DNA of 64,000 nucleotides, from the NCBI GenBank assembly GCA_018436095.1, contig JAHDMJ010000012.1, positions 1 to 64,000 on the forward strand. The letters are read 5' to 3'. A program made the position numbers and the translations under genes. Origin of the DNA: Clostridia bacterium (lineage in GTDB: Bacteria > Bacillota > Peptococcia > DRI-13 > UBA5745). Of this stretch, positions 53,750 to 62,302 are shown in pieces. Within the stretch, counting starts at the first letter, position 1. Each line of letters opens with the position of its first letter. The notes under the pieces were generated by a model. The model was not told the DNA's origin. It searched no databases and saw only the letters and a program-made list of their open reading frames with translations.

Positions 53750-54964
53750 TTACTGCCAGTTTTCCAATAGTTGGGCCACGTTGCCGCTTTCAAATACCGG
53801 GCGGAAGGAACCGGCGCCGGTAAAGCAGATAAAGCCGATTTCTGCATCGGCAGGTATTTGGCGGCTTAAATAAAAGGCGATACGCTCTTTAAGGTCCAAG
53901 GCCACCGCCGCCATCAGCCCCGCTTCTTCAAGCAAGGTCAAGGCCGCTTCCGTAGTGGCGCAATCGGCTATCTGCCGCAAAAGAGGCAAATCGCCGCCGG
54001 CCTTTAAAGCGCAGGTGACCAAGGTTTCCAGCCGCCCGTCGCCGTAACGGGAATGGGTATTCATCAGGCCGATGGCCAATTTGACCAGCTTGCCGATGTG
54101 GCCCGCCAGCAAGATGCGGCGAAAACCGCATTCCACGGCGGCGGCTATGCTGTCGCCGATGAAATTGCTGCACTTGATAATGGTGCTGGTAAAAACGGCC
54201 TCCGGGCCCTCAGGGCCATTCAGGCGGTCCAGCAGAAAGGATTCGCCGTAATTGCCGGGGGTGAGAATAACGCTGCTGCGGCCGGCAGCAGCCAATACCC
54301 GCAGCTCTACCCGGATGGTATCGATGAGGGCGCTGTCGCTCATGGGCTCCACAATACCGCTGGTGCCTAATATGGAGAGGCCGCCGCTAATGCCCAGCCG
54401 GGGATTGAAAGTGCGGGCAGCCAAAGCTTCACCTGCGGGGATGGAGATAACTGCCGACAGGCCGCCGCTGTAACCGGCAGCTTCGCAGACTTCCCGAAGG
54501 GCTTGGGCGATCATTTGGCGGGGAGTGCTGTTGATGGCTGCCATGCCCACAGGCTGGTCCAAGCCCGGTTTCGTCACCCGGCCCACGCCAACGCCGCCGT
54601 CGATGAGGATTGCACCTGAGGGCTCGGGGGTTACCGTAGCGTAAACCAGGATGCCGTTGGTAATATCGGGGTCGTCACCGCTGTCTTTTTTTACGGCGCA
54701 GGTGGCGGCGCCCAGACCGTCTTCCCCTGCTTGCCGGCGGGCCTCCGCCACATCAATGGCGATTTCCGGTCCCTTGGGGGTTTTGATGGTGACTTGCTCC
54801 GGCTTTTGGCCGGTCAAAAGCAGCCAGGCCGCTGCCTTGGCGGCGGCGGCGGCGCAGGTGCCGGTAGTATAGCCGCAGCGCAAATATCTTTGATTGGCGC
54901 TATACCATTTTTTTGTGGTATTTACCATGGCTTGGCCTGTCATATTATCCGTAATATCTCTCAT
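53750..54964 (-). CDS. cbiD: Cobalt-precorrin-5B C1-methyltransferase
   Basis: A 404-residue enzyme of the anaerobic pathway. The opening RCGYTTGTCAAAAAKAAAWLL is diagnostic, with GRVTKPGLDQPVGMAAIN, LGISGGLSILGTSGIVEPMS and LAGHIGKLVKLAIGLMNTHS following. Family length is about 360-380; the N-terminus is slightly long and its Shine-Dalgarno weak. First gene of the minus-strand cluster; no cobalamin riboswitch is seen upstream in the 166 bp to the divergent hydrolase gene. Confidence 0.95.
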   Translation of the reverse strand: MRDITDNMTGQAMVNTTKKWYSANQRYLRCGYTTGTCAAAAAKAAAWLLLTGQKPEQVTIKTPKGPEIAIDVAEARRQAGEDGLGAATCAVKKDSGDDPDITNGILVYATVTPEPSGAILIDGGVGVGRVTKPGLDQPVGMAAINSTPRQMIAQALREVCEAAGYSGGLSAVISIPAGEALAARTFNPRLGISGGLSILGTSGIVEPMSDSALIDTIRVELRVLAAAGRSSVILTPGNYGESFLLDRLNGPEGPEAVFTSTIIKCSNFIGDSIAAAVECGFRRILLAGHIGKLVKLAIGLMNTHSRYGDGRLETLVTCALKAGGDLPLLRQIADCATTEAALTLLEEAGLMAAVALDLKERIAFYLSRQIPADAEIGFICFTGAGSFRPVFESGNVAQLLENWQ

Positions 54965-55130
54965 TTTCTATACCTATTCTTAAGGCTTAAGGACTAGCTA
55001 TGATGATATACCGACGGTTTTCATCTGTCAAGAAAAGCCGCAACCCAATCTTGTAATGAACAAGAGAACGTGCTATAGTAAAAAAATGGAAAAGGATGAT
55101 TTTTCTAAACATTAAAATTTGGAGGATGCT

Positions 55131-55892
55131 ATGTTATACGATACTGTCAAGGAAGCTGTGGGCAAGCTCCCCGGAAAGATCGGCGTCTATTATAAGAAGC
55201 TGAACTCCGGGGAGAGTTTTTGTGTAAATGGAGACGAAGCCTTTATTGCCGCCAGCGTGATCAAGCTGCCCATATTGGTGGAGGCTTTCCGGCAGGCAGG
55301 CCGGAGCCGTATTTCCTTTGATCAAAAGATCGTGCTGCGGCAAGAGCATAAGCTGCCTGGCTGCGGCGTGCTGCGGCATCTGCAGGAGGGGCTGGAGATT
55401 ACATTGCTGGACGCCTGCCGGCTGATGATCATATTCAGCGACAATACCGCCACCAATCTTCTGATCAAACTGCTGGGCATGGAAAATATTAATGACATGA
55501 CCCGAAGCCTTGGCCTGCAGCGCACCCGCCTCAACCGGCTGCTTTTCGACGAGGCCGCCGAGAAGCAGGGCAAGCAAAACTATTTTACACCCCGGGAGAT
55601 GGGAGTGCTGCTTGAGGGGTTGTATGAGGGCCGTATTGTATCGCCGGAGGCCAGCGCCGCCATGCTGGATATTTTAAGCCGCCAGCAAATGAACCATAAA
55701 CTGCCCTATCTTATTCCCGGTGATGTGACCATCGCCCACAAAACGGGAGAGGATCGGGGCACTACCCACGATGTAGGGTTGTTTCTTACGGAAGAACCTT
55801 TCATTCTGTGCTTTGCCGCTAACGACACCGATGTAAAAAAGACGGAGGCCGTTATGCGTGAGGTGGCCCTGGCCTGTTATGAAGGAAATTAA
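55131..55892 (+). CDS. Class A beta-lactamase-like serine hydrolase
   Basis: A 253-residue protein of the penicillin-binding/beta-lactamase fold. It has S-x-x-K (SVIK, residues 42-45), SDN (103-105) and KTG (in IAHKTGEDRG). The class A ExxLN deacylation motif is not obvious: LQRTRLNRLLFDEAAE occupies that place. There is no signal peptide. It may therefore be an intracellular or esterase-like relative rather than an antibiotic-resistance enzyme. ATG at 55131 follows GGAGGATG; an upstream TTG is inside that site. Precedes a binding-protein gene by 18 bp. Confidence 0.8.
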   Translation: MLYDTVKEAVGKLPGKIGVYYKKLNSGESFCVNGDEAFIAASVIKLPILVEAFRQAGRSRISFDQKIVLRQEHKLPGCGVLRHLQEGLEITLLDACRLMIIFSDNTATNLLIKLLGMENINDMTRSLGLQRTRLNRLLFDEAAEKQGKQNYFTPREMGVLLEGLYEGRIVSPEASAAMLDILSRQQMNHKLPYLIPGDVTIAHKTGEDRGTTHDVGLFLTEEPFILCFAANDTDVKKTEAVMREVALACYEGN

Positions 55893-55910
55893 ATAAAGGA
55901 GGATGTTTAC

Positions 55911-57077
55911 ATGAAAAAATCATTGTCCATGCTTCTTATTACCTTCTTCGTTCTCTCGTTGACCGCCTGCGGTACGGCGGCTGCCGGTCCGGCCCAGCCG
56001 GCAGAAACAATTAAAATCGGCCATCAGGCAGCCCTTAGCGGTCCCTCCGCCTTGTGGGGCCAGTCCGAGAAAAATGCGCTGCTGATGGAGGTTGAAAGAG
56101 TCAATGCTGCCGGCGGCGTATTAGGCAAACAGATTGAGTACATCGTTTATGACAACAAGGATGATCAGGCTGATGCCGTCAATGTGGTGAAGCGCCTTAT
56201 ATCGGAGGGCGTAGTCGCTATTATCGGCCCCGGCGCCAGCGGGCCGGCCATTGCTGCCGCCCCCATTGTTGAAGACGCCAAAATACCGATGATCGGTACC
56301 ACCCCCACCAATGTCAAGGTAACTCTGGATGATGAAGGAGCCGCCAGGAAATACACCTTCCGGGCCTGCTTTATCGATTCCTACCAGGGGGAGGTTGCGG
56401 CCACCTTCGCTTTGGATATCCTCAAAGTGAAAACTGCCGCCATCTTGTCAGACATTGGCTCGGACTCTTCCCAGGGCCTGACGGAGTTCTTCAAGGAGAA
56501 ATTCACGGAGCTGGGCGGCCAGATCATAGCGGAGGAGGCCTTCCGTTCGGAAGAGCTGGATTACCGGGCTCAACTGGGCAAAATTCGTGACGTCCACCCG
56601 GATATGCTGTTTATTCCTACCAGTCAGAAGGAGGCCGGACTGGCCATGAAGCAGGCCCGGGAGATGGGCATGACCTGCATATTCATGGGCGGCGACGCCT
56701 GGGCCAGCCAGGAACTCATCGATTTAGGGGGCGCAGCCACCGAGGGCGGCTACTATGTCAACCTTGTCAGCCTGGAGGACCCCATCATCGAAACCTGGCT
56801 GAATGAGTATAGAGAAAGATACAAGGGTGATCCCACTATGCCCAACCCTGTAATGGCAGTGGATGCCTTCAGACTGATCATCAACGCCATCGAAAGCACC
56901 GAGAGTACGGATCCCGTTGTATTGGCGGAATATATGAGCAATGCCAAAGACGTGCCGGTATTGACCGGTTTGCTTAGCATCGATCCCGCTACCCACAATC
57001 CGCTGAATAAGCCTGCCGTCATCGAGACGATCAAGGAGGGGGAATTTGCCTTCGTACAGGGCGTTGCGGCGAAATAA
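55911..57077 (+). CDS. Branched-chain amino acid-type ABC substrate-binding lipoprotein
   Basis: A 388-residue LivJ-like binding lipoprotein with signal peptide and lipobox LTACG (residues ~17-21). ETIKIGHQAALSGPSALWGQSEKN and VVAIIGPGASGPAIAAAPIVEDAKIPMIGTTPTN are the ligand-binding first lobe; DMLFIPTSQKEAGLAMKQAREMG lies in the second. No permease or ATPase genes are adjacent, so it would need partners elsewhere or serve as a receptor. It lies with the beta-lactamase-like gene. AAAGGAGG precedes the ATG. Confidence 0.9.
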   Translation: MKKSLSMLLITFFVLSLTACGTAAAGPAQPAETIKIGHQAALSGPSALWGQSEKNALLMEVERVNAAGGVLGKQIEYIVYDNKDDQADAVNVVKRLISEGVVAIIGPGASGPAIAAAPIVEDAKIPMIGTTPTNVKVTLDDEGAARKYTFRACFIDSYQGEVAATFALDILKVKTAAILSDIGSDSSQGLTEFFKEKFTELGGQIIAEEAFRSEELDYRAQLGKIRDVHPDMLFIPTSQKEAGLAMKQAREMGMTCIFMGGDAWASQELIDLGGAATEGGYYVNLVSLEDPIIETWLNEYRERYKGDPTMPNPVMAVDAFRLIINAIESTESTDPVVLAEYMSNAKDVPVLTGLLSIDPATHNPLNKPAVIETIKEGEFAFVQGVAAK

Positions 57078-57107
57078 ATGGCCGGAATAAATGTTAGGAA
57101 TGCCTGA

Positions 57108-57136
57108 TTGACTTGTCAAAAAGCCCGTGGTATAGT
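57108..57136 (+). promoter_or_regulatory. Promoter of the riboswitch-cbiKL transcript
   Basis: TTGACT (57108-57113) and TATAGT (57131-57136) with 17 bp spacing, just upstream of the riboswitch. Confidence 0.7.
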
Positions 57137-57174
57137 TATGTTGCTTTTTGTTGAAACTAAATATATATTCTCAT

Positions 57175-57350
57175 CAAGTTCCGCATTGGGGCCGTTCCCG
57201 TCAAGAAGACCCCGCCGGATTAAAAGGGAAGTCAGGTGCAAAGCCTGCGCGGTCCCGCCGCCGTAAGAGAAGAATCATATCCAGGAAGCCACTGGGAAAC
57301 CGGGAAGGCGGATATGGTGAAGACGCTCAAGCCGGAAGACCTGCTGTTGA
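57175..57350 (+). promoter_or_regulatory. Cobalamin riboswitch
   Basis: The conserved core is readable in order: AAAAGGGAAGTCAGGTGCAA, AGCCTGCGCGGTCCCGCC then GCCGTAA, then GCCACTGGGAAACCGGGAAGG, and finally the B12 box AAGCCGGAAGACCTGC (57329-57344). It should shut off the downstream cbiK-cbiL genes when adenosylcobalamin is plentiful. About 130 nt separates it from a terminator, in which an anti-terminator may form. Confidence 0.93.
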
Positions 57351-57479
57351 GAAAAAGCAAAGAAATTCTGCGAGAGACGGAATCTGCTTAAGCCGGCGCC
57401 TTCTGTTGGCAGCCGGCAGCTTTTGACCGGCAGCCTGGTGAGAACTGACTTTCCCGGCCAAGGGTCCTTAGTGATAAAC

Positions 57480-57508
57480 AGCCGCTCTTTTAAGAGCGGT
57501 TTTTTTAT
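57480..57508 (+). terminator. Riboswitch-controlled terminator before cbiK
   Basis: CCGCTCTTTTAAGAGCGG is a perfect hairpin followed by T7, placed between the riboswitch and the cbiK start: the expected expression platform. Confidence 0.88.
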
Positions 57509-57548
57509 TAGCACGCAACTTTAGGGCAATAATGAACGGAGGATACAG

Positions 57549-58331
57549 ATGACAGCGAAAAAGGCCATCCTGGCAGTAAGCTTCGGCACCAGCCATCACC
57601 AAACGAGAAAGGACACCATTGAAGCCATCGAAAAGGCCATTGCCGCCGCTTGCCCGGACCGCCTGAGCCGGCGGGCTTTCACCAGCGGCCTGATCATTCG
57701 GAAGCTGCAAGGCGAAGGAGTCAGCATCGACGACGTAGCTGCCGCTATGGACAAGCTGGTTGCCGAGGGTGTGACGGATTTGATTGTCCAGCCCACCCAT
57801 GTGATGGACGGTTTTGAATACGAAAAGATGAGAGACCAGGTGGAGCCTTATCGTGACCGCTTTGAGCAAATCAAATTGGGAGCTCCTCTTTTGGATAGTG
57901 ACGAAGATTATGCTCAGGTAGTGGAGGCTTTGGCGGCGGAGACGAAGGATCATGAAGCGGAGGATGTGGCCATTGTCTGGATGGGCCATGGTACAGAGCA
58001 TCCGGCCAACAGCGCCTATGGCAAGCTGGAGCGGTGTTTCCGGCAGGCCGGTTATCAGCGGCATTTTATCGGTACGGTAGAAGCGGAGCCGGACTTGGAA
58101 GAGGTTGTGGCGGCGGTAAAAGCTTGCCAGGGTATAAAGAAGGTTGTGCTGCTGCCTTTGATGATCGTGGCCGGTGATCATGCCGTCAACGATATGGCCG
58201 GGAATGAAGAGGATTCCTGGAAGACCGCTTTTGAAGAGGCCGGTTATGAGGTGGAATGCGTATTGAAAGGCATGGGACAATATCCTGCTATCCGGCAGAT
58301 TTTTGTCCGTCATACCCAAGAGGCCCAATAG
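57549..58331 (+). CDS. cbiK: Sirohydrochlorin cobaltochelatase
   Basis: A 260-residue chelatase that inserts cobalt into sirohydrochlorin, the first committed step of the anaerobic route. ILAVSFGTSHHQTRKDTIEAIE opens it, IVQPTHVMDGFEYEKM and VWMGHGTEHPANSAYGKLE carry the metal-handling histidines, and LLPLMIVAGDHAVNDMAG is conserved. No signal peptide, so cytoplasmic, unlike periplasmic CbiK homologues of some deltaproteobacteria. GGAGG precedes the ATG; ends TAG. Confidence 0.95.
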   Translation: MTAKKAILAVSFGTSHHQTRKDTIEAIEKAIAAACPDRLSRRAFTSGLIIRKLQGEGVSIDDVAAAMDKLVAEGVTDLIVQPTHVMDGFEYEKMRDQVEPYRDRFEQIKLGAPLLDSDEDYAQVVEALAAETKDHEAEDVAIVWMGHGTEHPANSAYGKLERCFRQAGYQRHFIGTVEAEPDLEEVVAAVKACQGIKKVVLLPLMIVAGDHAVNDMAGNEEDSWKTAFEEAGYEVECVLKGMGQYPAIRQIFVRHTQEAQ

Positions 58332-58468
58332 GGTGCGAGAGAGGGCCACATGGAGTTCCAACCAGGGTGCGAGAGAGGGCTCCTTGGAGGCCCAAGTAGG
58401 TTGAGGGAGAGAGCCTTGCGGAGGGCCCCGGTAGGTGCAATGAAGGAGCCTCCTCAGAGGCCAAATAA
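58331..58468. repeat. Four ~35 bp hairpin repeats between cbiK and cbiL
   Basis: Units at 58331-58364, 58365-58398, 58399-58433 and 58434-58468 each run roughly GGTGCGAGAGAGGGC, a CCTTGGAGG-like fold-back, and CCAAGTA. Each can form a small hairpin such as GGGCTCCTTGGAGGCCC. They fill the whole gap. Confidence 0.7.
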
Positions 58469-58485
58469 TATTGGAGGAGCAGAGA

Positions 58486-59196
58486 ATGGCAGGTATATTA
58501 TATGGAGTAGGGGTAGGGCCGGGGGAACCTGAGCTGATGACGCTAAAAGCGGTGAATACCATTCGGCAATGCCCGGTAATTGCCGTACCCCAGACGAAAA
58601 GCGGCGGCACTTTAGCCCTGGATATTGCTGCCCAGGCAGTGGATATGGCGGGGAAAACCATCGTGGAGCTGCCCTTTCTGATGACGAAGGATCCGCAAAA
58701 GCTTCAGGAAAACCACAAGGCCAACACCGATGTAATCGCCGGTTATTTGCGGCAGGGCCAGGATGTAGCCATGCTCAATCTGGGAGATGTATCGATTTAT
58801 TCCACCTATAGCTACATCGCCCAGAAAATAGAGGAACGGGGCTTTCAAACCAGGATGGTGGCGGGAGTGCCCAGTTTTTGCGCGGCGGCGGCGGTGGTCA
58901 ACAGAAGCCTGACCCAAAAGGAATTGCCGGTTCATATTATACCGGCCGGTTATGAGGGCTGGGAGGAAAGCCTGGATTTACCGGGCAGCAAAATCCTGAT
59001 GAAGCCGGGCCGGAGCTTGCCTGAGGTTTGCCGGGTTTTGGCTGACCGGGGTTTAGGGGAAAAAGCCTCCCTGGTGCAAAACTGCGGTTTGCCCCTGCAG
59101 CGGGTTTTCCCCAACCTGGCCGCTCTGGAAAAAGAAGAAACCGACGCTTTAGACGGCGCCGGCGCAGGGTACTTTTCTTTGATTATCATCAATTAG
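58486..59196 (+). CDS. cbiL: Cobalt-factor II C20-methyltransferase
   Basis: A 236-residue tetrapyrrole methylase, the second step after cobalt insertion. LYGVGVGPGEPELMTLKAVNTIRQCPVIAVPQT is typical of CbiL/CobI, with MLNLGDVSIYSTYSYIAQKI and VAGVPSFCAAAAVVNRSL following. ATG at 58486 has GGAGGAG 6 nt upstream. Co-transcribed with cbiK under the riboswitch. Ends TAG. Confidence 0.94.
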   Translation: MAGILYGVGVGPGEPELMTLKAVNTIRQCPVIAVPQTKSGGTLALDIAAQAVDMAGKTIVELPFLMTKDPQKLQENHKANTDVIAGYLRQGQDVAMLNLGDVSIYSTYSYIAQKIEERGFQTRMVAGVPSFCAAAAVVNRSLTQKELPVHIIPAGYEGWEESLDLPGSKILMKPGRSLPEVCRVLADRGLGEKASLVQNCGLPLQRVFPNLAALEKEETDALDGAGAGYFSLIIIN

Positions 59197-59207
59197 CCGA
59201 TGTTTCA

Positions 59208-59527
59208 GAGGGCACTGAAAAAGTCGCAGTCCTTATGGTGACTAAAATCGGATTCACTGTTGCCAACTGTTCAAAAATCGAGGTTGTGTGATGGCAAGCA
59301 GGGGATTTTACTTGTTTTTCGTTTTCAGATGCACAAAAATCGAGGTTGTGTGACGGATTATAGGACAGTTTTTTATAATCTAAGCCAATTTAAAGGAAAT
59401 AGTGCAACACAACTTCGATTTTTGTGCAGTTAGCCCCTGCTTTTGCCTGGATTTGATGTCCGCTGCGACACAACTTCGATTTTTGTGCACCTCGCCGGAT
59501 TTGCTACCGACTTTTTCAGTTGCCCTC
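59208..59527. mobile_element. 320 bp palindromic element with B-type motifs
   Basis: Terminal inverted repeats GAGGGCACTGAAAAAGTCG (59208-59226) and CGACTTTTTCAGTTGCCCTC (59508-59527) enclose two direct B-type motifs (59266-59290, 59329-59353) and two inverted ones (59404-59426, 59467-59490). The whole is nearly symmetrical about 59367. No transposase is encoded. Confidence 0.7.
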
Positions 59528-59539
59528 GATGTGCCGCTC

Positions 59540-59860
59540 CCTTTTTGTGCAAAAATGCAAGTTTGTCGCTGTTTGCCAAGGCTAACTGAGCAAAATTGCA
59601 AGTTTGTATCCGCTGTCCCGGCAGCTTTTGAGCAAGGTTTCAAGTTTAAAGTGGATTGTCCCAATAGAATATGGTTTGCTTCCTTGCCGCAACACTAGAT
59701 ATGGGGAAAAATCAGCCACTCTTATCTTAAAGGCGTTGGCCGGACACTTTAAACCTGCAATTTTGCACAGTTGGCTCTGTAAGTGCTAACAAACCTGCAA
59801 TTTTGCTCAGTTAGCTTCTGTGAACGCTAACAAACCTGCAATTTTGCTCAAATGGCCGGC
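59540..59860. repeat. A-type palindromic element, copy 2
   Basis: Direct motifs at about 59548-59568, 59586-59608 and 59628-59648, a ~100 bp core (59649-59750), then three inverted copies (59750-59772, 59789-59816, 59830-59855) at ~41 bp spacing. The core matches the one at 22.28-22.40 kb in reverse complement. No gene lies in 59197-59951. Confidence 0.78.
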
Positions 59861-59886
59861 GCCCTCTTACATACGAACGCAAAAAT

Positions 59887-59925
59887 AAAACAGGAGCCAG
59901 GGCTTACCGCCTTGACTCCTGCCGT
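59887..59925 (-). terminator. Terminator after hemL
   Basis: CAGGAG and CTCCTG close an imperfect stem, with a T-rich run on the minus strand after it, 27 bp beyond the hemL stop. Confidence 0.65.
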
Positions 59926-59951
59926 CATTTTACCCTGCTCGCCATGTCAAA

Positions 59952-61238
59952 TCAATTCTTGCCGCCGCTGTTGAAAAATGCAGCGGCGGTATTTATTATG
60001 TGCTCCATGTCTTGAGGGCTGTGGGCCTGGCTGACAAACATGGCTTCAAACTGAGCCGGAGCCAAATAAACGCCGTTGTCCAGCATGTGATGAAAGAACT
60101 TGGCATAAAGGCCGGTATCACTGGTTTTGGCGCCGGCAAAGCCGGTCACCGCTTCTTCGGTAAAAAAGAGGCAGACTAAGGAGCCGATCTGATTGACGGT
60201 GTATTTGCTGCCGGCGGCCTGCCGCAGACCGGCGGCCAATTCGGCGCCCATCTTATTGATGTTTGTGTAGATAGAAGGATTATCCGCCAGCTGCCTCAGG
60301 CAGGCCAGCCCTGCGGCCATAGCTACGGGATTGCCGGATAAGGTGCCGGCCTGGTAGACCTTACCTAAGGGCGCTACCTTGCTCATGATATCCCGGCGGC
60401 CACCGTAAGCGCCTACCGGCATACCGGCGCCGATGATTTTGCCGTAGGTCACCAGATCGGCTTCTACGCCGAAAAAGCCTTGAGCACCGTCGGCAGCCAG
60501 CCGGAAGCCGGTGATTACTTCATCAAAGATCAGCAAAGCCTCTTCCCGGTGGCAAAGCTCCCGCAGATCTGCCAAAAAGCCGGCCTGGGGAGGCACGACA
60601 CCCATATTGGCCGCCACCGGTTCAATGATAACGGCTGCAATTTCCTGAGGATTAGCAGCAAATAAGTCTTTGACGGAAGCCAGGTCGTTGTATTCCGCCA
60701 GCAGGGTATCCTTGGCCGCCCCTTGAGTGACGCCGCCGCTATCGGGATTGCCGAATGACAAAGCCCCAGAGCCGGCCTTCACCAGCATACTGTCGGAATG
60801 ACCATGGTAACAACCGTTGAATTTGATGATTTTCTCCCGGCCCGTATAGCCCCGGGCCGCCCGCAAAGCGCTCATCACCGCTTCCGTGCCGCTGTTGACC
60901 ATGCGCACCATTTCCACGGGCTTTACCATAGAGCAAATCAATTCTGCCATCTCAACTTCTGCGGCGGTGGCGGCGCCAAAGCTGAGACCTTTGGCGGCTG
61001 CCTGGATTACGGCCTCCCGGATAACGGGATGGTTATGGCCCAGAAGCATGGGCCCCCAAGAGCCGATACAGTCGATGTATTCGTTGCCGTCCACGTCCCA
61101 GATGCGGGCAGCCTCAGCCCGCTGAATGAAACGGGGGGTGCCGCCTACGGCGCCGAAGGCCCGGACGGGGCTGTTGACGCCGCCGGGCAGAACTTTTTGG
61201 GCCCGTTGAAACAGACCTTGGCTTATTTGATCATTCAT
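59952..61238 (-). CDS. hemL: Glutamate-1-semialdehyde 2,1-aminomutase
   Basis: A 428-residue PLP enzyme that makes 5-aminolevulinate in the C5 route. VLPGGVNSPVRAFGAVGG, MVNSGTEAVMSALRAARG, LLIFDEVITGFR and the PLP lysine in VTYGKIIGAGMPVGAYGG are complete. I place the start at 61238, which gives the usual length; a longer frame would overlap hemB. Last of the hemC-cobA/hemD-hemB-hemL series. Confidence 0.95.
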   Translation of the reverse strand: MNDQISQGLFQRAQKVLPGGVNSPVRAFGAVGGTPRFIQRAEAARIWDVDGNEYIDCIGSWGPMLLGHNHPVIREAVIQAAAKGLSFGAATAAEVEMAELICSMVKPVEMVRMVNSGTEAVMSALRAARGYTGREKIIKFNGCYHGHSDSMLVKAGSGALSFGNPDSGGVTQGAAKDTLLAEYNDLASVKDLFAANPQEIAAVIIEPVAANMGVVPPQAGFLADLRELCHREEALLIFDEVITGFRLAADGAQGFFGVEADLVTYGKIIGAGMPVGAYGGRRDIMSKVAPLGKVYQAGTLSGNPVAMAAGLACLRQLADNPSIYTNINKMGAELAAGLRQAAGSKYTVNQIGSLVCLFFTEEAVTGFAGAKTSDTGLYAKFFHHMLDNGVYLAPAQFEAMFVSQAHSPQDMEHIINTAAAFFNSGGKN

Positions 61239-61239
61239 C

Positions 61240-62235
61240 TTATCCAATGTCTCCTTTCCGGATGGCTTTGGCGATTTCTTCGGCATAATAGGTCAGCAAT
61301 ATACCGGCGCCGGCCCGGTAAACGGCCAGGGCGCTTTCGCACATAACGCCGTATTCATCGATGAGGCCGGCTGCCGCCGCTGCCTTGGTCATAGCGTATT
61401 CGCCGCTGACGCTATAAGCGGCCACCGGCAGGTTGGTATTGTCCCTGACGGCGCTGATTACATCAAGGTAGGCCAGGGCCGGCTTGACCATCAGAATATC
61501 GGCTCCTTCCGCCTCATCGGAGAAAGCTTCTTTCAGCCCTTCCCGGCGGTTGTGAGGGTCCATCTGATAGGTTTTGCGGTCGCCGAAGCTGGGGGCGGAG
61601 CCGGCAGCTTCCCGGAAAGGGCCGTAAAAGGCTGAGGCGTATTTGACTGCATAAGCCATCAGAGGCATGTTGGTAAAGCCTGCCCCATCCAAAGCTTGCC
61701 GCAGGGCGAAAACCCGGCCGTCCATCATATCCGAGGGGGCTACCATATCGGCACCGCAACAGGCGTGAGATACTGCCGTCCGGGCTAAGAGCTCCAAAGT
61801 AGGATCATTGTCTACCACGGTATTTTCGGGATTCTCACCTTTTAAGACGCCGCAATGGCCGTGGTCCGTATACTCGCAAAGGCAAATATCTGTAATCAGG
61901 TAGGCCTTATCGCGAAAATCCTTCTTGATGGACCGCAGGCCTTGCTGCACGATACCTTCTTCGGCGTAGGCCTGGCTGCCCACAGGGTCTTTAAGTTTGG
62001 GAATGCCGAAAAGTAAAAACCGGGAAACACCGGCATCCAAAGCTTTTTGAATACCTTCGCCCACCCGGTCCGGGCTGTAATGATACTGGCCCTGCAAAGA
62101 AGAGATTTCGCTTTTAATTCCTTGGCCTTCTTTAAGAAAAATGGGCAGCACAAGAGACTCCGGGCTTATTCTGGTTTCCCGGATCATTTGGCGCAAGGCC
62201 AGGCTTGAGCGGAGGCGGCGGTTGCGTATCAGCAT
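61240..62235 (-). CDS. hemB: Porphobilinogen synthase
   Basis: A 331-residue enzyme that joins two 5-aminolevulinates. Both Schiff-base lysines are visible (MAYAVKYASAFYGPFREAAGS and DILMVKPALAYLD), as are the zinc-site cysteines in CLCEYTDHGHCG, so this is the zinc-dependent type. Stop is next to the hemL start. The 113 bp upstream gap to cobA-hemD carries 24 bp repeats. Confidence 0.96.
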   Translation of the reverse strand: MLIRNRRLRSSLALRQMIRETRISPESLVLPIFLKEGQGIKSEISSLQGQYHYSPDRVGEGIQKALDAGVSRFLLFGIPKLKDPVGSQAYAEEGIVQQGLRSIKKDFRDKAYLITDICLCEYTDHGHCGVLKGENPENTVVDNDPTLELLARTAVSHACCGADMVAPSDMMDGRVFALRQALDGAGFTNMPLMAYAVKYASAFYGPFREAAGSAPSFGDRKTYQMDPHNRREGLKEAFSDEAEGADILMVKPALAYLDVISAVRDNTNLPVAAYSVSGEYAMTKAAAAAGLIDEYGVMCESALAVYRAGAGILLTYYAEEIAKAIRKGDIG

Positions 62236-62302
62236 GATGTACCTTCCTTTATGTTGTCTGTTACGTTGTCTGCCTTAGCAGATGCATTGATGCGGAGAAT
62301 TT

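Noticed and set aside
57148-57426. A 92-codon plus-strand reading frame
   Set aside because: It lies inside the cobalamin riboswitch, whose conserved core explains the sequence.
59750-59855. A-type motif copies as a CRISPR array
   Set aside because: Units are ~28 bp but the intervals are only ~13 bp, similar to each other, few in number, inverted on the other side of a core, and no cas genes are present.
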